DNA of 64,000 bases from Bacteroidia bacterium (GCA_033391075.1 JAWPMV010000001.1:3968001-4032000); one strand, 5' to 3'; positions 1-8,516 are shown, counted from the first letter of the stretch. A program made the numbers and translations. Notes: a model not told the origin generated them from the letters alone.

Positions 1-1748
1 TCACCCAAAGCGGTGGGGGGACCATTATTCTAAGTAACCAGCTGCTTTCTGATTCTCGCATACAAACCGGGGCTTTTGATCCGCAATATGGAAATGCCCT
101 TGCGGGAGTTTTTGATATGCGTTTGAGAAAGGGAAACAATAAAAAACATGAGTTTATCATCCAGCCCAGTTTGATTGGTTTAGATCTATCAGCAGAAGGC
201 CCTATAGGAAAAGGTGGGAGCTCTTATCTCGTCAATTATCGTTATTCGACCATCGGTTTGTTTGCCCTCATGGGACTCGAGGTTTCTCCGGAAGACATCA
301 CCTATCAAGATTTCGCTTTCAATGTGAGTGTGCCTACCGAGAAAGCCGGAACCTTTACTTTCTTCGGAATGGGTGGATTGAGTAGCAATAGATTTGATGC
401 TCCCAGAGAAGATAGTTTGATCGAAGAAAATCGCGATCGTTTTGATGTGGATTTTTCCTCCAACATGGGTGCTATGGGTATGACCCATCGCCTAAATATC
501 GGAGAAAAAACGCTCTGGAAAAGTGTACTTGCAGCCTCAGCAATTGATAGCAAGCGAGAAGAAAATTTTGTTCGCACATTCAGCCAGACAGATCCTTCCA
601 CTTTTGATGAAATCAAGCAGGAGAAACTTTCTTTCACCTCCAGCCTCTCTCACAGAATTAATTCCAGTTTTAATCTTGAAGAAGGATTTTTCCTGACACG
701 CCTGGGATACAACATGAATAGTGAACAGTATTCTTTGGAAAATCCAGGATCAGCCGCTCAATTATTGGCCCGAGCAGAAGGAACTTCCCTCCTGTTTCAG
801 CCCTATGTTGCCGCCATCTATTCGCCCAATAGCAAATTGCGTCTAAATGCTGGTCTTCATGCGGTGTATTTCGGCCTCAACGGAAGTACAGCTGTAGAAC
901 CCCGACTTAATATAGACTATCAATTCTCTCCCAAATCCAGAATTACAGCGGCCTATGGACTTCATAGCCAATTGCAATTATATGGGACATATTTCACAGA
1001 ATTTGAAGGTAGATCTCCCAATAGAGAACTGGACTTTACCAAAGCTCACCATGGAGTAATCCGTTTCCTTCAAAGCCTGACTGAGGGTCTTTCTTTGAGT
1101 GTGGAAACCTATTACCAATCCCTGTATAATGTCCCGATCTCACAGGATCCGACAAGTAATTTCTCTGCCCTCAATCTTTTCGAAGGTTATGTAACTGATT
1201 CTCTCGTAAATGAAGGAAGCGGCAGAAATTATGGGATTGAAGTAAGCCTGGATCAAGACTTGAAAAATGGTTTTTACTATCTGGTAAGTGGCTCGATATA
1301 TGAGTCTAAATATACCGGAGCAGATGGAATTGAAAGGGATAGTCGCTTCAATGGAAACTACCTTTTTAATGCAGCTGCCGGGAAAGAGTTTGAACGAAAT
1401 ACCTCCAAAGGAAAAAATAAAATATTCGGAATCAATCTCAGCCTGACCTATCAGGGAGGTTTCCGGGATTCTCCTATTGATCTGCTAGCCTCTCAAGCTG
1501 CGCAAAGAACAGTCTTTGATTTGAGCAATCCTTTTAGTGAAAGATTTCCCGATTTCTTTAGAACAGATTTGCGACTGGTATTTAAAAGGAATAAATCCGG
1601 CTTTACCCGGACGTTCGCCCTCGATATCCTCAATCTTACCAATCGGGCAAATGTGGCCTTTCGGAGATATGACTTGGTAAGTAATAGTGTAGTTAATAAA
1701 ACCAGTTTTGGTTTACTGCCTTTGCTTAGTTATCGGATGGAATTCTAA
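1..1748 (+). CDS. TonB-dependent receptor, 3' part (5' end outside window)
   Basis: Outer-membrane active transporter, substrate unknown. The reading frame is open from base 3 to the stop at 1746-1748, so the gene enters from outside the window. The ATG at 117 is internal: the residues before it (ending AFDPQYGNALAGVFD) are the end of a typical Bacteroidota plug domain. The rest has alternating aromatic-rich beta-strands with turn segments such as YRYSTIG and GRNYGIEVSLDQ, and it ends in a terminal Phe (SYRMEF), the usual outer-membrane barrel signature. The N-terminal signal peptide, any carboxypeptidase-like domain and the start of the plug are missing. The family assignment is secure; the ligand cannot be inferred. 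Confidence 0.9.
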   Translation, partial: TQSGGGTIILSNQLLSDSRIQTGAFDPQYGNALAGVFDMRLRKGNNKKHEFIIQPSLIGLDLSAEGPIGKGGSSYLVNYRYSTIGLFALMGLEVSPEDITYQDFAFNVSVPTEKAGTFTFFGMGGLSSNRFDAPREDSLIEENRDRFDVDFSSNMGAMGMTHRLNIGEKTLWKSVLAASAIDSKREENFVRTFSQTDPSTFDEIKQEKLSFTSSLSHRINSSFNLEEGFFLTRLGYNMNSEQYSLENPGSAAQLLARAEGTSLLFQPYVAAIYSPNSKLRLNAGLHAVYFGLNGSTAVEPRLNIDYQFSPKSRITAAYGLHSQLQLYGTYFTEFEGRSPNRELDFTKAHHGVIRFLQSLTEGLSLSVETYYQSLYNVPISQDPTSNFSALNLFEGYVTDSLVNEGSGRNYGIEVSLDQDLKNGFYYLVSGSIYESKYTGADGIERDSRFNGNYLFNAAAGKEFERNTSKGKNKIFGINLSLTYQGGFRDSPIDLLASQAAQRTVFDLSNPFSERFPDFFRTDLRLVFKRNKSGFTRTFALDILNLTNRANVAFRRYDLVSNSVVNKTSFGLLPLLSYRMEF

Positions 1749-1978
1749 TTGAGTTCAGACTTAGTTGGAAAGAGTGTTGGTGACTTGGAGTTTCAGCAGG
1801 AGAATATTCTTCAGTGGTTGGCTTTGGCCTCTGCGATTTTTGCTCCAGCTTTTTCTAAAAGAGCTGAAAAAATGCCGCACAAGATCGTCTTGAATTTTAA
1901 AAAATAAGCCTTTAGTTGAGTTAAATCATTTGATTTGATTTTTGAAGCCGACTAACTTAGTGCTTCAAAAATATTGCT

Positions 1979-2359
1979 ATGTGGAACCTCAATAAAATCA
2001 TCAAACTAACTCTCTCAGGACTTTTTATTCTCTTTGCATATTTCCAGTTGAATGATCCCGGGGATTCGACCCTTTGGATCGCCATTTACCTCATCTTATC
2101 TGCCCTCTATGGCTTCGCAGCTTTTGATAAATACAATCGAATTGTATTGGCTGCCTGTATGCTAGGCTTATTGGGAGGGGTTGTATACCTCTTTCCCAGC
2201 ATGATTGAGTTTTTCACCAATGATGATGGCATAGGACTGGCGCAAACTATGAACAATGATTTTCCTTATATCGAAGAAGCCCGGGAATGTGGGGGCTTGT
2301 TAATTGGGTTTTTGGCGATTGGCTATTTGTGGAGAGAATCCGGAAAAAGTATAGCATAA
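1979..2359 (+). CDS. TMEM220-like small membrane protein
   Basis: 126-residue integral membrane protein with four predicted hydrophobic segments (about 8-22, 30-48, 54-72 and 104-118). The motif YFQLNDPGDSTLW after the first helix matches the FQxNDPD-W pattern that I associate with the transmembrane protein 220 family, which is common in Bacteroidota and of unknown function. It stands alone; a GC-rich hairpin at 2366-2387 follows the stop. Family placement is by recognition only. Confidence 0.75.
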   Translation: MWNLNKIIKLTLSGLFILFAYFQLNDPGDSTLWIAIYLILSALYGFAAFDKYNRIVLAACMLGLLGGVVYLFPSMIEFFTNDDGIGLAQTMNNDFPYIEEARECGGLLIGFLAIGYLWRESGKSIA

Positions 2360-2365
2360 AAAAAA

Positions 2366-2387
2366 CAGTCCCGACTCCTCGGGACTG
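2366..2387 (-). terminator. GC-rich hairpin preceded by an A-tract
   Basis: CAGTCCCGA (2366-2374) pairs perfectly with TCGGGACTG (2379-2387) across a 4-base loop. On the + strand the hairpin follows eight A residues and has no U-tract after it. Read on the - strand it has the hairpin-plus-U-run form of an intrinsic terminator, although no - strand gene is visible upstream of it. It may still stop + strand transcripts weakly after the TMEM220-like gene. Confidence 0.45.
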
Positions 2388-2416
2388 CACGCTTAACGTT
2401 TCATTTCTCTTTAGCA

Positions 2417-2436
2417 ATCTTCTGAATACAGAAGAT
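2417..2436. repeat. Perfect inverted repeat, 8-bp stem
   Basis: ATCTTCTG and CAGAAGAT enclose an AATA loop in the 283-base gap between the TMEM220-like and zinc-finger genes. No U-tract follows and the role is unknown. The rest of the gap (2437-2642) shows nothing recognisable. Confidence 0.4.
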
Positions 2437-2642
2437 GTACTTCAGAGGTGGTACAATCTATTTGGTTTACCCCTACAAATAGATCTTGTGTACAAAACTA
2501 GAAACAACTTTCGTGCCAAAGTCCGAAATATTTTCCCAGCCGTACTGATTTTCTTCATAAAGGGGAAAATTCCCAATTTTCAATCCCCAAGAAGCTAAAT
2601 CTGTGGTGTTTTGAATACCTGCTGTATTAAATTTGATGCAAG

Positions 2643-3005
2643 ATGTCTAAAAAGTCCACACATTCATTCTCAGAGATTCTTATTGGAGGCCAAAGGGTAC
2701 AGGGCCTTGAACTCGATTCCCAAAGCAGATGTGTGCATTGGAATAGCGAACTTGATATCGTTGCCCTGAGGATGCCCGAGGATGAGGCATTTTATGCCTG
2801 CTATGAATGCTATGAAGCCATTCATCATACACTTCCTCCTCGATGGAAGAAAGAGGATTTTGAGGAAGCCAAATCCATCTTATGTGGTCAATGCGGAACT
2901 GTCATGAGTGTCCGCACCTACCTCGATTCAAAAAATCACTGTCCTTCTTGTAAGAGTTCCTTCAATCCCGGATGTGCGAAACATTACCATTTTTACTTCG
3001 AATAG
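2643..3005 (+). CDS. CHY zinc-finger protein
   Basis: 120-residue cytoplasmic protein of the CHY zinc-finger family. Visible ligand motifs in order are CVHW (about 30-33), the segment LDIVALRMPEDEAFYACYEC with a CxxC pair and a following H (AIHHTLPPRW), a CGQC pair near residue 79, and a CPSC pair near 99 with C/H residues at the end (GCAKHYHFYFE). This spacing fits the zf-CHY pattern. Bacterial members are stand-alone and of unknown function, possibly metal- or nucleic-acid-binding. No operon partner is evident; about 107 bases separate it from the next gene. Confidence 0.85.
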   Translation: MSKKSTHSFSEILIGGQRVQGLELDSQSRCVHWNSELDIVALRMPEDEAFYACYECYEAIHHTLPPRWKKEDFEEAKSILCGQCGTVMSVRTYLDSKNHCPSCKSSFNPGCAKHYHFYFE

Positions 3006-3112
3006 AAATAAGATACCAAGTACTCAGTCAGAGCTGCCAACAGCTTAAAAGCCCCATCTTTTAGCCTTCCTCCCTCCTATCTTAGCTTAACATCATTAAC
3101 AATAAGCTAAAC

Positions 3113-3625
3113 ATGGAAAAGAAATTAATTTCAGAAAGTAGAAAAAAGAGATTTGAAGTTCAGGGAATCACAGGCTTTAGTATAGAGACATTGAGTGAAT
3201 TGAAATACGGGATACGCTTTGCATTTCAACTCTGCGTTTCCCTCGTTTTGATCGGCTTGCTCACGAAAAGTTATATTCTGCTCATTGCCATGAATTTGGT
3301 TGCAATTGGAGGTTCTATTTTTTCAAGACATCCCTTCGACTATCTGTTCAATCACATCCTTAGCCCCCTTATTAAAAAGCCAGCCGTTCCCCAAAGATCC
3401 CCTCAACTTCGATTTGCCTGTATCATGGCCAGTTTCTCCTTAGCGGGAATCATAAGTCTGTTTTATCTGCAAATGGATACTGCTGCATATCTCCTGGGAG
3501 CAAGCCTTGTTTTGGTAGGAGGATTGGTAAGTACGACTGATATTTGTATTCCTTCCCATATTTATAATGCTTTATTTCTGAAAAGTAAAAGCCCCAAAGC
3601 TGTAAAATCAGGAAATCTGTTTTAG
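3113..3625 (+). CDS. DUF4395 membrane protein
   Basis: 170-residue membrane protein with about four hydrophobic helices (about 34-50, 52-70, 98-118 and 122-142). The loop with HPFDYLFNHIL, then PAVPQRSPQLRFAC, and a late conserved Cys (TTDICIPSH) match the DUF4395 family as I know it. In other genomes DUF4395 proteins are sometimes linked to sulfur or thioredoxin-like functions, but nothing here supports that. It ends 9 bases before the GTG of miaA, so the two are probably co-transcribed. Confidence 0.8.
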   Translation: MEKKLISESRKKRFEVQGITGFSIETLSELKYGIRFAFQLCVSLVLIGLLTKSYILLIAMNLVAIGGSIFSRHPFDYLFNHILSPLIKKPAVPQRSPQLRFACIMASFSLAGIISLFYLQMDTAAYLLGASLVLVGGLVSTTDICIPSHIYNALFLKSKSPKAVKSGNLF

Positions 3626-3634
3626 CTTTGGTAT

Positions 3635-4546
3635 GTGAAATATGTCATCTGTATTATCGGTCCTACAGCCGTAGGAAAGTCGGCCTTATCCCTGGAACTG
3701 GCTGATCGGCTGAAGGCGGAAATCATATCCTCTGATTCGAGGCAGATGTATCGCTACCTGGATATTGGTACGGCTAAGGCAAGTGAAGAAGAGCTTGGCA
3801 AAACCCCACATCATTTTATAAATAATCTTGATCCCGATCAGGCTTACAATGCTGCTGATTTCGAAAAAGAAGCAGAAAACCGGATAAAAGACCTCCACAA
3901 AAGTTCTGATGTAGCAATAGTCGTGGGAGGTTCTACCCTTTATATGGATGCTTTGTGGTATGGCTTTGATGAAATGCCGGAAATAGATCCGGAGGTTAGG
4001 AGAAGGCTTATGCAGGAGCACAAGGAGCAGGGTTTAGGGAAATTGCTCAAAGAATTGGAGGCAGTCGATCCTTTGAGCTATGAGAAAATTGACCAGCAGA
4101 ACCACGCGAGAGTCATACGGGCACTTGAGGTATATAGGAGTAGTGGAAAGCCCATTTCCTTTTATCGCAAAGGAAAGAAAGCCAAAAAGACTCCCTGGAC
4201 ATATATAAAGATCGGTTTGACGGATGAAAGGAAACCTCTGTACAAACGGATAGATAAGCGGGTCCTCGAAATGATTGAGGCAGGATTGGAAGACGAAGTC
4301 AAAAGTTTGCTCAAAACATATGGTTCAAAAGCTCCTGCTTTGCAATCGATTGGTTATTCAGAAATGATCTCCTATTTAGAAGGAGAAATAGATCTAGCTG
4401 AAGCCATACGCCTGATCCAGCGCAATTCCCGAAGATATGCAAAACGACAATTTACCTGGTTCAGAAGGTATGAGGATATTCAATGGTTTGAGGCCGGACA
4501 ATTTGAAGAAATTTGGAAGTGGCTGCAAATAGAAATGGAGAATTAA
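3635..4546 (+). CDS. miaA: tRNA dimethylallyltransferase MiaA
   Basis: Transfers a dimethylallyl group from DMAPP to N6 of adenosine 37 in tRNAs that read codons starting with U. The start is GTG at 3635. The P-loop GPTAVGKS lies at about residues 9-16, followed by the substrate motif SSDSRQMYRYLDIGTAKAS and the FINNLDPDQAYNAADF segment typical of MiaA. Later come the LQSIGYSEM and RRYAKRQFTWFRR motifs. The length (303 residues) is normal and no defect is seen. It lies 9 bases after the DUF4395 gene and 24 bases before a SnoaL-like gene, which suggests a short operon. Confidence 0.97.
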   Translation: MKYVICIIGPTAVGKSALSLELADRLKAEIISSDSRQMYRYLDIGTAKASEEELGKTPHHFINNLDPDQAYNAADFEKEAENRIKDLHKSSDVAIVVGGSTLYMDALWYGFDEMPEIDPEVRRRLMQEHKEQGLGKLLKELEAVDPLSYEKIDQQNHARVIRALEVYRSSGKPISFYRKGKKAKKTPWTYIKIGLTDERKPLYKRIDKRVLEMIEAGLEDEVKSLLKTYGSKAPALQSIGYSEMISYLEGEIDLAEAIRLIQRNSRRYAKRQFTWFRRYEDIQWFEAGQFEEIWKWLQIEMEN

Positions 4547-4570
4547 CGTAAATTCCGAAAACAATACCTC

Positions 4571-4966
4571 ATGATACAAACCATCGAAAAGTGGCACCAA
4601 TGCATGTCCAGTAGAGATATGAGCATCCTGGACGAATTATTGGACGAAGAAGTGGTCTTCCATTCTCCCGTTGTGTGGACTCCTCAGAAAGGAAAGAAGA
4701 TGACCACTTTCTATCTCATGGCAGCGGATCAGGTACTCGGCGGGGGACACTTTAGCTATCAAAAAGAAATAATTGGTGAAAGACAGGCTTGCCTCGAATT
4801 TGAGTCTAAAATAGGAGATACCGTTGTCAATGGGGTGGATATTATCAGCTGGAATGAGGAAGGTAAAATCACCGAATTCAAAGTCATGGTCAGACCTCTT
4901 CAGGCAGTGAATGCCATTTGGAAATCCATGCAGATGATGCTGGAGAATATGGGCTATAAAAAATAA
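4571..4966 (+). CDS. SnoaL/NTF2-like fold protein
   Basis: 131-residue cytoplasmic protein without a signal peptide. An initial helix (IEKWHQCMSSRDMSILDELL), then DEEVVFHSPVVW and a C-terminal half of alternating strands (DTVVNGVDIISWNEEGKITEFKVMVRP) fit the nuclear-transport-factor-2-like SnoaL fold. These are small ligand-binding or enzymatic cones, often annotated as polyketide-cyclase-like. The substrate is unknown. It starts 24 bases after miaA on the same strand. Confidence 0.75.
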   Translation: MIQTIEKWHQCMSSRDMSILDELLDEEVVFHSPVVWTPQKGKKMTTFYLMAADQVLGGGHFSYQKEIIGERQACLEFESKIGDTVVNGVDIISWNEEGKITEFKVMVRPLQAVNAIWKSMQMMLENMGYKK

Positions 4967-4995
4967 GCTTCAGGAAAACTTTATTATACAGCCAG

Positions 4996-5096
4996 GTCAT
5001 TGCGAGCCGGAAAGACCGGCGAAGCAATCCCCTTGGAACCTAATAACTTTTTGCAGTCAAGGAGATAGCTTCGCACCGAGTTAGGGCTCGCAATGC
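4996..5096 (+). repeat. Long palindromic interspersed repeat, copy 1
   Basis: About 100 bases begin GTCATTGCGAGCC and end with the inverted form GGGCTCGCAATG. Inner arms (GGCGAAGCAATC, then CCCCTTG against CAAGGAGAT and GCTTCGC) also pair, giving a long imperfect hairpin with a variable centre. A second copy at 34142-34244 aligns when it is reverse-complemented. It lies in a gap, outside coding sequence. Similar GTCATTGCGAG/GAAGCAATC elements are known as interspersed repeats in many genomes; any function here is unproven. Confidence 0.85.
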
Positions 5097-5285
5097 CATG
5101 GGTATATGGCAAAGAAAAGCTTATTCCTTTATTTGATTTCCCCCAAGAGACAAATTTTTCTCTCAAATAGGAGCTCCTCACTATCCGTCTGATTATCAAA
5201 GCACTACTATTCAGAAAATTCTTTAGCTCTTATACATCACCCCTACACATTCATAATTCCGGATATGACTTCCGAATTACTTTCC

Positions 5286-5293
5286 TATCTTTA
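5286..5293 (+). promoter_or_regulatory. Candidate -7 element before the B12 riboswitch
   Basis: TATCTTTA matches seven of eight positions of the Bacteroidota -7 consensus TAnnTTTG. It would start transcription near 5298-5300, exactly where the cobalamin riboswitch begins. No clear TTTG -33 element is visible. Confidence 0.4.
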
Positions 5294-5298
5294 CCTCA

Positions 5299-5462
5299 CT
5301 TTGGTGCTTTAATCACAAAGCTGAAAAGGGAATCCGGTGTAAATCCGGAACAGTCCCCGCTGCTGTGAGTTCCAATAGCACTTTTGGCCTTATGCCACTG
5401 TCTGACAAACGGATGGGAAGGCGCCAAAAGCGGAACAAGTCAGAAGACCTGCCAGGGTATTT
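5299..5462 (+). promoter_or_regulatory. Cobalamin (vitamin B12) riboswitch
   Basis: Leader RNA that binds adenosylcobalamin-type ligands and normally represses downstream expression when B12 is plentiful. Conserved cobalamin-riboswitch blocks are visible in order: GGTGC near 5303, AAAAGGGAATCCGGTG (5344 region), CCGGAACAGTCCCCGCTGC (5345-5363), the B12-box region GCCACTG (5394-5400), GGGAAGGCG (5415-5423) and GTCAGAAGACCTGCC (5439-5453). It lies about 140 bases upstream of a BtuB-like receptor gene, the expected target. A small hairpin (CAACTTT/AAAGTTG, about 5475-5495) in the spacer could be part of the expression platform. The exact ends are estimated. Confidence 0.95.
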
Positions 5463-5598
5463 TTCGCAATCACAACTTTCGGAGGAAAAGTTGGCGATAG
5501 ATACGCATAGATGTACCCTGAGCTTTTGGTCCATTCATCTATACCTGCCTTCTATCTCCACCCAAATTTTTCTTCCTGAGTTGTAGAGAATTTGGCTT

Positions 5599-7500
5599 AT
5601 GAGATACATCTCTACGAAACTCATAACATGTTTATTTTTTTCTGTGCTGCCCTGGCTTTTGCCTGCACAAACAGATACCCTGCAACTAAAAGTCGTAGAG
5701 ATAGAAGCTATCAATATCCGAACAGATACGGAGGCAAGAAATCAAAAAGTCTGGAATCATCAGGCTCTCAAAGAGCTAGGCTATACTAATCTCGCTGAAT
5801 TACTCTCTGCTGAAACAGGCAGTTTTATCAAAAGCTATGGACAAGGCAGTTTGGCTACCTCTTCTATCCGTGGGGGAAGCGCCGGACAAAGCCTGATCTT
5901 ATGGAATGGCCTGCCTATAAGCAGTCCTATGTTGGGGCAATTGGACCTTTCTCTTCTCCCCCTCAACAACAGTGAATCTATCCAATTCCAAAAAGGAGGG
6001 AACTCGGCTCTTTGGGGAAGTGGTGCAATTGGAGGCCTGGTTTCTCTTCAAAATCAAGCTGAATTCGAGAACAAATTGCTCATCGATGCATTCTCCAAAA
6101 TTGGAAGCTTTGGACGCTTTGAGCAGAACCTCCAATTGGGACTAGGCAACAGGCAATTTCAAAGCCGGAGCAAAGTCAGCTATCTGGAAGCGAAAAATGA
6201 CTTTTCGTATTTCCTTGCGGATGGTTTACCTGAGCGTGTTCAGACCAATGCCAGCATTCAGGTCCGAAGTTTACAACAGGATTTGTACTGGAAACCCTCT
6301 CCCAAGCATCAACTCAGCCTGAATTTCTGGACACAGGATGCTCATCGGGAGATTCCTCCAACCAACGTACAAAACCGAAGTGAGGCACATCAGGAAGACA
6401 ACTTCATACGTAGTCATTTGTCCTGGAAGTATGTAGGCAAAAAAAGCCTTTATGAAGCAAAAGCTGCCTATTTCGATGAAGAGCTCAATTACTTTAATGA
6501 CTTAATAGGGCTTGAATCCAGAAGTCATTTCAAGACCCTGAGCGGTGAGATAAGTGGCCAATGGAGCCTTAGTCCGACACATCGATTGCATGCAGGAAGC
6601 ACCCTTCGCCATACACGGGCCTGGTCCGGCGGTTACCAATTCATTCCTGACGAATTGAGAAATGCGGCTTTTGTATCCTGGTTGTGGCAAGTCAAGCGTT
6701 TGCGGATTCAAAGTAGCTTAAGGCAGGAAATCGTAGATGGCAAAGCAGTTCCCTTACTTCCGATCCTGGATCTCAGCTACCAGTTGTTGCCAGCCTGGTC
6801 CATTCGCGGAAAAGTAAGTAAGAATTATCGTCTACCAACCTTCAATGATCGCTATTGGGCGCCGGGAGGCAATCCTGATCTATTGCCAGAATCCGGATGG
6901 AGTGGAGAATTGGGAATCGGGACGGAAAAGAAAAATGCTTTTTGGCAACTGACTGTGGACCTGACGGCATTTAACAGAAGGATAGATAATTGGATCATGT
7001 GGGGAATTGCTGAAGGTCAAAGTTTTTGGTCGGCCAATAACATCACCCGGGTATGGAGCCGGGGATTGGAACCCAGGATAGGGATCAGTCATCAGAGAAA
7101 GGAAATCAGTATAAGTGCTCACTTGGCATATGATTATATCCTATCAACCAGCCAGGCAGCGATTGAGGCTCCAAGAATCCCTCTGGGATCTCAGCTGTTT
7201 TATACTCCGGTTCACCAGGCTCAGGCAAGAGTCAGTTTTGCCTGGAAAAGTTTCAGCTTACGATATACACATTTATACACAGGAAAAACTACGGGAATCA
7301 ATGAGAACCCTCCCTCCTTTCAATTGGGGAATGTACACCTCCAGTTTTTAAGAAAAAGGAAGTCGGGGAATTATCTCATTTTTTTCCAGATCAATAATAT
7401 CTGGGACCTGGATTATCAGGTAATAGAAAGGCGCCCTATGCCGGGTATCCATTACCAGATGGGAATCAATTTCACACTCAATAAGAATCAATCGAAATGA
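5599..7500 (+). CDS. btuB: BtuB-like TonB-dependent vitamin B12 receptor
   Basis: Outer-membrane importer, probably for cobalamin or cobinamide. 633 residues: signal peptide about 1-23 (ending LPWLLPAQ), a plug domain with the typical IRGGSAGQSLILWNGLPI segment and ALWGSGAIGGLVSLQ (about 60-155), then a beta-barrel. There is no N-terminal carboxypeptidase-like domain, which fits BtuB rather than SusC-type receptors. Control by the upstream cobalamin riboswitch is the main argument for the substrate. Its stop overlaps the start of the DUF4465 gene (ATGA), showing translational coupling. The ATG at 5599 is chosen because it gives a clean signal peptide. Confidence 0.92.
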   Translation: MRYISTKLITCLFFSVLPWLLPAQTDTLQLKVVEIEAINIRTDTEARNQKVWNHQALKELGYTNLAELLSAETGSFIKSYGQGSLATSSIRGGSAGQSLILWNGLPISSPMLGQLDLSLLPLNNSESIQFQKGGNSALWGSGAIGGLVSLQNQAEFENKLLIDAFSKIGSFGRFEQNLQLGLGNRQFQSRSKVSYLEAKNDFSYFLADGLPERVQTNASIQVRSLQQDLYWKPSPKHQLSLNFWTQDAHREIPPTNVQNRSEAHQEDNFIRSHLSWKYVGKKSLYEAKAAYFDEELNYFNDLIGLESRSHFKTLSGEISGQWSLSPTHRLHAGSTLRHTRAWSGGYQFIPDELRNAAFVSWLWQVKRLRIQSSLRQEIVDGKAVPLLPILDLSYQLLPAWSIRGKVSKNYRLPTFNDRYWAPGGNPDLLPESGWSGELGIGTEKKNAFWQLTVDLTAFNRRIDNWIMWGIAEGQSFWSANNITRVWSRGLEPRIGISHQRKEISISAHLAYDYILSTSQAAIEAPRIPLGSQLFYTPVHQAQARVSFAWKSFSLRYTHLYTGKTTGINENPPSFQLGNVHLQFLRKRKSGNYLIFFQINNIWDLDYQVIERRPMPGIHYQMGINFTLNKNQSK

Positions 7501-8468
7501 AACAGATTTTTACCATTTCTTTACTCCTAATTTCTAGTTTATTAGGAGCCCAAAACACTTCAGATTTTGAGAATTTCACGGTGGCAGCGGATTCCTTCCT
7601 TAATGGAAGTGATGGGATCACTACTTTTAGCGATGGCTTTATTTCTATGTCGGTAGACTATAATGAAGCCTGGATGTCCTGGGAAGGTTGGTCTATTTCC
7701 AATAGCACCGATACCTCGACTATGGGATTTATGAATCAGTATAGTGCTATTCCTGGAATGGGAGCTGATTCTTCCAGCAATTATGCCGTTTCATTCAGGT
7801 TCGGGCAAGCCAATATACTGAGACTAGAAAATGATGCAGCGGGAAAAGAAGTTGCAGGACTGATGGTTACCAATGGAACTTATCCTTATTTGAGTATGCT
7901 CAATGGAGATAGTTTCGCCAAAAAATTTGGCGGGGTAACTGGAGATGATCCGGATTTTTTCCTCCTCACCATCAAAGCTTATAAAGACGGAGTCCTGAGT
8001 ACAGATAGTGTAGATTTCTATTTGGCGGACTATAGATTTTCTGATAATAGCCAGGATTATATAGTTGATGAATGGACCTTTGTTGATTTGAGTTCATTAG
8101 GGCAAGTGGATAGCCTGTCCTTTGGCCTAAGCTCTAGTGATACAGGAGCAGCTGGAATGAATACTCCAGGATATTTCTGTATTGATAATGTACAGACGGA
8201 AGATGCCGCCACGGGAATTTTTGGAAATCGTGAAGAATTGGCTTTTAGTTTCTACCCTAACCCGAGTTCAGAACTCATCAAAATTCAGGGCATGGAAGGA
8301 AAAAGCGCTCATTATTCAATTTATGATCTGAGTGGCAGGGAAATAGTTTCAGAGGAAAGCTTGGCCTTTGACCAGCAATTCTCGGTAAATAATCTGCAGC
8401 CCGGATATTACCTCTTGAAAATGAGAGCAGGTAATAAACTTGGAACAGAAGTATTTATCAAAAAATAA
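7497..8468 (+). CDS. DUF4465 protein with T9SS sorting domain, B12 locus
   Basis: Secreted 323-residue protein: signal peptide about 1-18 (ending SSLLGAQ), a DUF4465 domain (about 20-235, with SDGFISMSVDYNEAWMSW, WSISNSTD and PGYFCIDNV) and a C-terminal T9SS sorting domain (FYPNPSSELIKIQG to the end). It overlaps btuB by four bases, so it belongs to the riboswitch-controlled operon. DUF4465 proteins recur in B12-uptake loci of Bacteroidota; surface B12-binding accessory proteins (the BtuG and BtuH types) are known from gut species. I infer a surface cobalamin-capture role, here exported by T9SS rather than as a lipoprotein, but no binding residues can be named. Confidence 0.85.
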   Translation: MKQIFTISLLLISSLLGAQNTSDFENFTVAADSFLNGSDGITTFSDGFISMSVDYNEAWMSWEGWSISNSTDTSTMGFMNQYSAIPGMGADSSSNYAVSFRFGQANILRLENDAAGKEVAGLMVTNGTYPYLSMLNGDSFAKKFGGVTGDDPDFFLLTIKAYKDGVLSTDSVDFYLADYRFSDNSQDYIVDEWTFVDLSSLGQVDSLSFGLSSSDTGAAGMNTPGYFCIDNVQTEDAATGIFGNREELAFSFYPNPSSELIKIQGMEGKSAHYSIYDLSGREIVSEESLAFDQQFSVNNLQPGYYLLKMRAGNKLGTEVFIKK

Positions 8469-8476
8469 ATCTTTAG

Positions 8477-8510
8477 GACTTCGGGTTGGAAAATATGCTA
8501 GCCCGAAGTC
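8477..8510. terminator. Bidirectional intrinsic terminator
   Basis: GACTTCGGG (8477-8485) pairs perfectly with CCCGAAGTC (8502-8510), followed by AATTTTC on the + strand. It lies between the convergent DUF4465 and copper ATPase genes and can serve both. Confidence 0.7.
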
Positions 8511-8516
8511 AATTTT

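Noticed and set aside
1749-1907. Open frame of about 52 codons continuing in frame after the first receptor's stop codon
   Set aside because: It starts at a TTG directly after the stop, has no recognisable family, and the receptor already ends in its proper terminal Phe. No support for read-through.
2287-2598. Frame overlapping the end of the TMEM220-like gene and running through the gap
   Set aside because: It crosses a GC-rich hairpin, starts inside a real gene and has no protein-like pattern.
5365-5586. Short frames on both strands within 5313-5586
   Set aside because: They lie inside the cobalamin riboswitch and its leader; the RNA motif explains the sequence.
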